A DNA stretch of 64,000 bases from RBG-16-66-20 sp036262835. GTDB taxonomy: Bacteria > Pseudomonadota > Gammaproteobacteria > Burkholderiales > SG8-39. Positions 58,912-64,000 of the stretch are shown here, in pieces. The notes below the pieces were generated by a model. The model searched no databases. It worked only from the letters and a program-made list of their open reading frames with translations, and had not been told where the DNA came from. A program made the translations under genes and the position numbers. Numbering within the stretch: position 1 is the first letter of the stretch; each line of letters starts with the position of its first letter. The stretch lies in NCBI GenBank assembly GCA_036262835.1, contig DATAID010000105.1:124001-188000 (forward strand), in the 5' to 3' direction.

Positions 58912-60182
58912 GCCCGCGGGAGCTCCTCGAGGCGAGCTTCAAGGCGGCGGTGGCGGCCGCCGATCCCGCGCTCATCGTCCCGCCCAACCTTCCCGAGCCG
59001 CCCGACGGCCGCACGCTCGTGCTCGCCGCGGGCAAGGCGGCGACCTCGATGGCGCTCGCGGTCGAGCGCGCCTGGCCCGAGGACAGGAAGCTCTTCGGCA
59101 TCGCGCTCACCCGCTATGGCCACGCGCAGCCGCTCGAGCGCCTGCGCTGGGTCGAGGGCGGCCATCCGGTGCCCGACGAGGCGGGCGAGACCGCGGCGCG
59201 CGAGATGCTCGCCGCCGCGCGCGCGGTGAAGCCCATGGACATGATGCTCGCGCTCCTCTCCGGCGGCGGCTCGGCGCTGCTCACGCTGCCGGTCGAGGGC
59301 GTGACGCTCGCCGACATGAAGGCCGTGACGCGCGACCTGCTGAAGAGCGGCGCGGCGATCCAGGAAATCAACACGGTGCGAAAGCACCTCTCGCAGATCC
59401 AGGGCGGGCGGCTTGCCGCCGCGTGCAAGGCGCCCGTGCGCACGCTCATCATCTCGGATGTGGCGGGCGACAACGCGACGCACATCGCCTCGGGCCCCTG
59501 CTCGCCCGATCCCACCACCTACCAGGACGCGGTCGACATCCTGAATCGCTTCGACATCAAGCCGCCGACGGCGGTGCTGCGGCACCTCATCGCCGGCCTG
59601 CGGGGCGAGTGCGAGGAGACGCCCAAGCCGGGCGCCGCGGTGTTCGAGGACGTGCAGGCGAAGGTGATCGCCACCTCGCGCGGCTCGATGCAGGCGGCTT
59701 CCAGGCTTTTCGAGGAGGCCGGCATCGCGCCGGTGATCCTCGGCGATTCGGTCACGGGCGAGGCGCGCGAGGTCGCCAAGGTGATGGCCGCGCTCGTGCG
59801 CGACGTGCGCGCGCACGGCACGCCGTTTAAGCCACCGGTGGCGCTGCTCTCGGGCGGCGAATGCACGGTCACCGTGCGCGGCACCGGCGGCCGCGGCGGA
59901 CGCTGCGCGGAGTTCCTGCTCTCGCTTTGCCTGGAGCTCGCCGGGATGGAGGGCGTGCACGCCCTCGCAGCGGACACGGACGGCATCGACGGCACCGAGG
60001 ACAATGCCGGCGCGCTGCTCGCCCCCGACTCTCTCGCGCGAGCGCGCGCGAAGAGCCTCGATGCGCGCAAGCTCCTCGCCGAGCACGACAGCTATGGCTT
60101 TTTCTCCGCGCTCGGCGACCTGGTGGTCACCGGACCGACCCGCACCAACGTCAACGACTACCGCGCCATATTGATCGCGTAG
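58908..60182 (+). CDS. glycerate 2-kinase (MOFRL/GckA family)
   Basis: A 424-residue kinase producing 2-phosphoglycerate from glycerate. LVLAAGKAATSMA, VEGGHPVPDEAG, LLSGGGSALLTLPVEG and the MOFRL-type end (CTVTVRGTGGRGGRCAEF then ALAADTDGIDGTEDNAGA) are clear. The likely start is CTG at 58908, overlapping the previous stop as CTGA with GGGGAG 8 bases before it. It gives (M)SPRELLEASFKAAVAAADP, which matches homologous N-termini. GTG at 58950 is the only standard alternative and would trim 14 residues. Its link to the aromatic genes is unclear. Confidence 0.87.
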   Translation: MSPRELLEASFKAAVAAADPALIVPPNLPEPPDGRTLVLAAGKAATSMALAVERAWPEDRKLFGIALTRYGHAQPLERLRWVEGGHPVPDEAGETAAREMLAAARAVKPMDMMLALLSGGGSALLTLPVEGVTLADMKAVTRDLLKSGAAIQEINTVRKHLSQIQGGRLAAACKAPVRTLIISDVAGDNATHIASGPCSPDPTTYQDAVDILNRFDIKPPTAVLRHLIAGLRGECEETPKPGAAVFEDVQAKVIATSRGSMQAASRLFEEAGIAPVILGDSVTGEAREVAKVMAALVRDVRAHGTPFKPPVALLSGGECTVTVRGTGGRGGRCAEFLLSLCLELAGMEGVHALAADTDGIDGTEDNAGALLAPDSLARARAKSLDARKLLAEHDSYGFFSALGDLVVTGPTRTNVNDYRAILIA

Positions 60183-60214
60183 CCGGGTGCTGATTGCGCA
60201 GCCCGGTCACCCGG
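60183..60214. terminator. possible stem-loop between convergent genes
   Basis: CCGGGTG at 60183-60189 and CACCCGG at 60208-60214 form a perfect 7-bp stem with an 18-base loop in the 39 bp between the glycerate kinase and rplQ stops. No U-tract follows on either strand, so intrinsic termination is only plausible. Confidence 0.35.
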
Positions 60215-60221
60215 ACCTCGG

Positions 60222-60650
60222 TCAGGCTGCGGCTTTTTTCTCGGCCTTCTTTTCGGCTTGCTTCTCGCCGGCCTCGGCGCCTTCGGCCAGCTCCGGCCGG
60301 TCCATCAGCGTCACGAGCGCGAGCGGGGCGTTGTCGCCCTTGCGAAAGCCGCTCTTGAGGATCCTCAGGTAGCCGCCGTTGCGCTTGGCGTAGCGCGGGC
60401 CGAGCTCGCCGAAGAGCTTCGACACGGTGGCGCGGTCGCGCAACCGGTCGTAGGCGAGACGCCGGTTGGCGAGCGAGGGCTTCTTGCCGATGGTGATCAT
60501 CGGCTCGACCACCCGCCGCAGCTCCTTCGCTTTCGGGAGCGTGGTGGTGATCTGCTCGTGCGTGAGCAGCGCGTTCGCCATGTTGCGGAACATGGCGAGG
60601 CGGTGGCTCGTCGTGCGGTTTAGCTTCCTGAGTCCGTGACCGTGGCGCAT
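60222..60650 (-). CDS. rplQ: 50S ribosomal protein L17
   Basis: A 142-residue L17, last gene of the alpha operon. MRHGHGLRKLNRTTSHR and the following MFRNMANALLTHEQI are diagnostic. The C-terminal tail (about residue 122 onward) is an extra Glu/Lys/Ala extension. It follows rpoA by 17 bp. Confidence 0.97.
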   Translation of the reverse strand: MRHGHGLRKLNRTTSHRLAMFRNMANALLTHEQITTTLPKAKELRRVVEPMITIGKKPSLANRRLAYDRLRDRATVSKLFGELGPRYAKRNGGYLRILKSGFRKGDNAPLALVTLMDRPELAEGAEAGEKQAEKKAEKKAAA

Positions 60651-60667
60651 GGCTTCTTCCTGCTTCC

Positions 60668-61645
60668 TTAGACCCGGTGGTGCTCAAGGCCGGCCGGCGG
60701 CCAGTTCTCGAGCTTCATGCCGAGCGTGAGCCCGCGCGAGGCGAGCACTTCCTTGATCTCGTTCAGCGACTTGCGGCCGAGGTTCGGCGTCTTCAAAAGC
60801 TCGGTTTCCGAGCGCTGGATCAGGTCGCCGATGTAGTAGATGTTCTCGGCTTTCAGGCAGTTGGCCGAGCGCACCGTAAGCTCGAGGTCGTCGACCGGGC
60901 GCAGCAGGATCGGATCGACCGCGACCTGCTTTTTCTCCTCGGTCGGCATCGCCGTGCCCTCGAGCTGGGCGAAGACCGACAGCTGGTCGACGAGGATGCG
61001 GGCGGCGTAGCGCACCGCTTCCTCCGGCTCGATCGCGCCGTTGGTCTCGATGTCGAGGATGAGCTTGTCCAAGTCGGTGCGCTGCTCGACGCGCGCGGAG
61101 TCGACCGCGTAGGACACGCGGCGCACCGGGCTGAAGGACGCATCAAGGATGATGCGGCCGATGCCCTTGGTTTCCTCCGGCAGGTAGCGCATGTTGCCCG
61201 GCACGTAGCCGCGGCCCGCTTCGACCTTGATCTGCAGCTCGAGCTTGCCGCCCGAGGACAGGTTGGCGATGACGTGTCCCGGATTGACGACCTCGACGTC
61301 GTGCGAGGGCTCGATGTCGCCCGCCGTCACCGGGCCTTCGCCCTTTTTCTTCAGCGAGAGAATGGCTTCGTTGCGGTTGTGCAGGCGGAAGACGACGCCC
61401 TTCAGGTTGAGCAGGATGTCGACGACGTCCTCGCGCACGCCGTCGAGCGTCGAGTACTCGTGCACCACGCCCGCGATCTGCACCTCGGTGGGCGCGTAGC
61501 CCGGCATCGAGGAAAGCAGCACGCGACGCAGCGCGTTGCCGAGCGTATGCCCGTAGCCGCGCTCGAAGGGCTCCATCGTCACCTTGGCGTGGGACGGGGA
61601 CAGGTTCTGGACGTCGACGATCCGCGGCTTGAGAAATCCGGTCAT
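60668..61645 (-). CDS. rpoA: DNA-directed RNA polymerase subunit alpha
   Basis: A 325-residue alpha subunit. The N-terminal domain has GYGHTLGNALRRVLLSSMPG, which forms the dimer and beta contacts; the linker is near 232-248, and the C-terminal domain has ENIYYIGDLIQRSETELL, for UP element and activator contacts. Length is usual (E. coli 329). Confidence 0.98.
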   Translation of the reverse strand: MTGFLKPRIVDVQNLSPSHAKVTMEPFERGYGHTLGNALRRVLLSSMPGYAPTEVQIAGVVHEYSTLDGVREDVVDILLNLKGVVFRLHNRNEAILSLKKKGEGPVTAGDIEPSHDVEVVNPGHVIANLSSGGKLELQIKVEAGRGYVPGNMRYLPEETKGIGRIILDASFSPVRRVSYAVDSARVEQRTDLDKLILDIETNGAIEPEEAVRYAARILVDQLSVFAQLEGTAMPTEEKKQVAVDPILLRPVDDLELTVRSANCLKAENIYYIGDLIQRSETELLKTPNLGRKSLNEIKEVLASRGLTLGMKLENWPPAGLEHHRV

Positions 61646-61661
61646 GGGGTGGTCTGCCTCT

Positions 61662-62288
61662 TTACTTCGAATACAGTTCGATGATCAGGTGCTCGTTCAC
61701 CGTCGAGGACATGTCGGTGCGCGCCGGCAGGGCTTTGAACTTGCCTTTGAGCGCCTTCGTGTCCACCTCGAGCCACTCGGGAATGTTGCGGCCTTCGGCG
61801 GCTTCCGCCGCGGCCTTGATGCGAAGCTGGGCCTTGGACTTCTCGGCCACTTCCACGGTATCACCCGGGCGCAGCGTGTAGGACGGGATGTTCACGCGCT
61901 TGCCGTTGACGAGGATGCCGTTGTGCCTCACCACCTGGCGCGCTTCCGCGCGCGAGGCGCCGAAGCCCATGCGATAGGTCACGTTGTCCAGGCGCGACTC
62001 GAGCAGCTGCAGCAGGCGCTCGCCCGTGACGCCCTTGGAGCGCGCCGCCTCGGCGTACACGCCGCGGAACTGGCGCTCAAGCAGGCCGTAGATGTGCCGC
62101 ACCTTCTGCTTCTCGCGCAGCTGCTTGCCGTAGTCGGAAAGGCGCGCGCCCGACTTCTGGCCGTGCTGGCCTGGCGCATAGCCGCGCCGGTCAACCGGGC
62201 ACTTGTCGGTGAAGCACTTCTCGCCCTTGAGGAAGAGCTTCTCTCCCTCGCGGCGGCAGTGGCGGCACTTGTCGAGATTTCTGGCCAT
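61662..62288 (-). CDS. rpsD: 30S ribosomal protein S4, four-cysteine form
   Basis: A 208-residue S4 that nucleates 30S assembly on 16S rRNA. The N-terminus has C8, C11, C25 and C30 (KCRHCRREG and EKCFTDKC), a zinc-binding C+ arrangement not seen in E. coli S4. RLSDYGKQLREKQKVRHIYG and YRMGFGASRAEARQ are standard. It is 23 bp after rpsK. Confidence 0.97.
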   Translation of the reverse strand: MARNLDKCRHCRREGEKLFLKGEKCFTDKCPVDRRGYAPGQHGQKSGARLSDYGKQLREKQKVRHIYGLLERQFRGVYAEAARSKGVTGERLLQLLESRLDNVTYRMGFGASRAEARQVVRHNGILVNGKRVNIPSYTLRPGDTVEVAEKSKAQLRIKAAAEAAEGRNIPEWLEVDTKALKGKFKALPARTDMSSTVNEHLIIELYSK

Positions 62289-62311
62289 GCGTTCTCCTGG
62301 ACTCTGTCCTG

Positions 62312-62737
62312 CTATACCCGCCGGCGCTTCGGCGCGCGGCAGCCGTTGTGCGGCACCGGCGTCACGTCGGCGATCGAGCTGATCTTGAGGCCGATTGCAT
62401 TCAAGGCGCGCACGGCCGACTCGCGGCCGGGGCCGGGGCCCTTGATGCGCACTTCGATGTTCTTCACGCCGTATTCCTGCGCGGCGCGGCCGGCGCGCTC
62501 GGAAGCCATCTGCGCGGCGAACGGCGTCGACTTGCGCGAGCCCTTGAAGCCGGCGTTGCCCGAGGTCGCCCACGAGAGCGTGTTGCCCTGGCGGTCGGTG
62601 ATCGTCACGATCGTGTTGTTGAACGAGGCGTGCACGTGCGCCACGGCCTCGGAAACGTTTTTCTTGACCTTCTTGCGCGCGCGCGCGGCCGCGGTCTGCT
62701 GCAGCTGCTGCGAGGTGGGTGCGTTCTTCGCCGCCAT
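62312..62737 (-). CDS. rpsK: 30S ribosomal protein S11
   Basis: A 141-residue S11. VAHVHASFNNTIVTITDRQG and PGPGRESAVRAL are diagnostic, and it ends NGCRAPKRRRV. An N-terminal extension of about 12 residues (KNAPTSQQLQQT) is present relative to E. coli. Confidence 0.97.
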   Translation of the reverse strand: MAAKNAPTSQQLQQTAAARARKKVKKNVSEAVAHVHASFNNTIVTITDRQGNTLSWATSGNAGFKGSRKSTPFAAQMASERAGRAAQEYGVKNIEVRIKGPGPGRESAVRALNAIGLKISSIADVTPVPHNGCRAPKRRRV

Positions 62738-62756
62738 CGTCCTTGTCCCTGTCCCG

Positions 62757-63137
62757 TTAAATCTTGCCGGCTGGTGCGTTCATCTTGATCGCCGCCTTGC
62801 GCGGCCCCTTCCTCGTGCGCGCGTTGGTGCGCGTGCGCTGTCCGCGCACGGGCAGCCCCTTGCGATGGCGCGAGCCGCGATAGCAGCCCAGGTCGATCAG
62901 GCGCTTGATCGACATCTGCACCTCGCGGCGCAGGTCGCCCTCGACCGTGATCTTGCCGATGCTCTCGCGCAGGCGCTCCATCTCCGCGTCGGTCAAATCC
63001 TTGATCTTGCGGTTTGGCTGCACGCCGGCGGCGGCGCAGATCGCCGCGGCGCGCGAGCGCCCGATGCCATAGATCGACGTGAGCGCGATGCCCGCGTGCT
63101 GATGATTCGGAATGTTGATGCCTGCAATACGCGCCAT
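62757..63137 (-). CDS. rpsM: 30S ribosomal protein S13
   Basis: A 126-residue S13. MARIAGINIPNHQHAGIALT and YRGSRHRKGLPVRGQRT are diagnostic. GGAAGG lies 7 bases before the ATG. A clear promoter is 20-odd bases upstream at 63164-63193. Confidence 0.97.
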   Translation of the reverse strand: MARIAGINIPNHQHAGIALTSIYGIGRSRAAAICAAAGVQPNRKIKDLTDAEMERLRESIGKITVEGDLRREVQMSIKRLIDLGCYRGSRHRKGLPVRGQRTRTNARTRKGPRKAAIKMNAPAGKI

Positions 63138-63163
63138 TGGGTCGCCTTCCCGGGGAACCTGAA

Positions 63164-63193
63164 ATTATAGCAGTGTTAACAAGGCCTTATCAA
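63164..63193 (-). promoter_or_regulatory. sigma-70 promoter for rpsM-rpsK-rpsD-rpoA-rplQ
   Basis: On the minus strand, TTGATA (63193-63188), an 18-bp spacer and TATAAT (63169-63164) give a near-consensus promoter. The -35 overlaps the rpmJ stop codon. It could let the alpha operon be transcribed independently of spc. Confidence 0.7.
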
Positions 63194-63303
63194 CCCTGCC
63201 GTTGCTTATGGCGCGGATCCGAGCAAATCACCCGCACCACCCCTTTGCGCCGCACGATCTTGCACTTGCGGCAGATCTTTTTCACCGATGCCATCACTTT
63301 CAT
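63190..63303 (-). CDS. rpmJ: 50S ribosomal protein L36
   Basis: A 37-residue zinc-ribbon L36 with C11, C14, C27 and H32 (CRKC ... CSDPRH), the zinc-binding form. It reads MKVMASVKKICRKCKI, with ATGs at codons 1 and 4. It lies between infA (20 bp) and rpsM (52 bp). Confidence 0.95.
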   Translation of the reverse strand: MKVMASVKKICRKCKIVRRKGVVRVICSDPRHKQRQG

Positions 63304-63323
63304 AACGTTCTCCGCCTCTCAGC

Positions 63324-63542
63324 CTATTTAGCCCTGAAGGTTATGCGGCCCTTGGACAGGTCGTACGGCGTGAGCTGCACCGTGACCTTGTCGCCCGGGA
63401 GGATGCGGATGTAGTTCATGCGCATCTTTCCCGAGATGAAACCGTGGATGACGTGGCCGTTCTCGAGCTTCACCTTGAAGGTCGCATTGGGCAGGTTCTC
63501 GATCACCTCGCCCTGCATCTCGATCACGTCTTCCTTTGCCAT
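63324..63542 (-). CDS. infA: translation initiation factor IF-1
   Basis: A 72-residue OB-fold protein, MAKEDVIEMQGEVIENLPN, with NYIRILPGDKVTVQLTPYDL. Placement between secY and rpmJ is the betaproteobacterial arrangement. It starts 15 bp after the secY stop. Confidence 0.97.
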   Translation of the reverse strand: MAKEDVIEMQGEVIENLPNATFKVKLENGHVIHGFISGKMRMNYIRILPGDKVTVQLTPYDLSKGRITFRAK

Positions 63543-63557
63543 GTGCTCCGTCAGCCT

Positions 63558-64000
63558 CTAGCGCGCGGGCATCCCGCCCTTGAAGTTCGCCTTGCGCAGC
63601 AGGCTCTCGTACTGGTGCGTCATCACGTAGGCCTGAACCTGCGCCATGAAATCCATGGTGACCACCACGATGATGAGGAGCGACGTGCCGCCGAAATAGA
63701 ACGGCACGTTCCATTTGAGGATGAGGAATTCGGGCAGCAGGCAGACCAGCGTCACATAGGCCGCCCCCGCGAGCGTCAGGCGCGTCAGGATCTTCTCCAG
63801 ATACCTCGCGGTCTGGTCGCCTGGCCGGATGCCGGGCACGAAGGCGCCCGATTTCTTCAGGTTGTCGGCCGTCTCCTTCGGGTTGTACTGCAGCGCCGTG
63901 TAGAAGAAGCAGAAGAAGATGATGAGGCCGGCATAGAGGAGCACGTAGGGCGGCTGGCCCGGCGAGAGCGTGCCCGACAGGTCGCGCAGCCAGTTCAGGC
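63558..64000 (-). CDS. secY: preprotein translocase subunit SecY, C-terminal fragment
   Basis: The last 147 codons of SecY; the gene continues beyond the right edge. YNPKETADNLKKSGAFVPGI, RPGDQTARYLEKILTRLTLAG and YFGGTSLLIIVVVTMDFMAQ correspond to the cytoplasmic loop after helix 8, helix 9 and helix 10 of the translocon. The protein ends FKGGMPAR. Confidence 0.96.
   Translation of the reverse strand, partial: LNWLRDLSGTLSPGQPPYVLLYAGLIIFFCFFYTALQYNPKETADNLKKSGAFVPGIRPGDQTARYLEKILTRLTLAGAAYVTLVCLLPEFLILKWNVPFYFGGTSLLIIVVVTMDFMAQVQAYVMTHQYESLLRKANFKGGMPAR

Overview
The window is a gene-dense, high-GC chromosomal segment from a betaproteobacterium. The evidence is the arrangement secY-infA-rpmJ-rpsM-rpsK-rpsD-rpoA-rplQ at the right end, small families resembling DUF2917, DUF3567 and DUF6806 that I associate with Betaproteobacteria, Bug-type tricarboxylate-binding proteins, and a four-cysteine ribosomal protein S4 of the kind I recall from Rhodocyclales/Nitrosomonadales-like lineages. 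No phage, transposase, CRISPR array, tRNA or rRNA gene was seen. Genes cover nearly everything; the longest gap is about 218 bp (19880-20097). Coordinates and motifs are read from the sequence; family names come from memory of the families, with no database search.

Layout. 1-10.9 kb: enoyl-CoA hydratase fragment, haloalkane dehalogenase, a PLP dehydratase, quinone oxidoreductase, a LysR regulator divergent from a small-protein/DUF2917/GNAT run, tautomerase, a dienoyl-CoA-reductase-like SDR, a Nudix-metallo-beta-lactamase fusion, glutathione reductase and cyclopropane fatty acid synthase. 10.9-14.7 kb (minus): MFS transporter, D-threonine aldolase, SpeE-like protein and TauE permease in one overlapping operon. 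14.7-28.4 kb: an SOS-boxed radical SAM gene, MATE pump, metY with a hydrolase, small conserved proteins, a phosphodiesterase-like enzyme, enol-lactonase, DUF2817 peptidase, ubiX, class II aldolase with a Bug protein, and a SorAB-type sulfite dehydrogenase followed by a secreted proline-rich protein.

28.4-35.3 kb holds an IlvD/Edd dehydratase divergent from an unrecognised HTH plus methyltransferase-like protein, which overlaps a MetF-like gene. A MetE-like methyltransferase and feruloyl-CoA synthase follow. 35.3-45.7 kb (minus) is a tightly overlapped ten-gene catabolic operon: Tat-exported binding protein, two permeases, ATPase, GntR regulator, both subunits of an AcnX-type dehydratase, GMC oxidoreductase, a second MetE-like protein and an MFS transporter. 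Its substrate cannot be named.

45.7-60.2 kb looks like an aromatic-acid locus. A salicylyl-CoA-5-hydroxylase-like flavoprotein and a LysR gene lie divergent from a TRAP transporter, two tandem indolepyruvate-oxidoreductase alpha subunits and one long beta subunit, gentisate 1,2-dioxygenase, a formamidase-like hydrolase, a transglutaminase-like protein and glycerate 2-kinase. The last section (60.2-64.0 kb, minus) is the end of the spc operon and the alpha operon, with a good sigma-70 promoter before rpsM.

Three genes (glutathione reductase, glycerate kinase and an MFS transporter) appear to start at CTG, two of them inside CTGA stop/start overlaps. The most interesting features are the tandem IorA pair with gentisate genes, the AcnX operon, the LexA-type box at 14742-14761, and the one-carbon block with a near-palindromic operator at 30084-30142.
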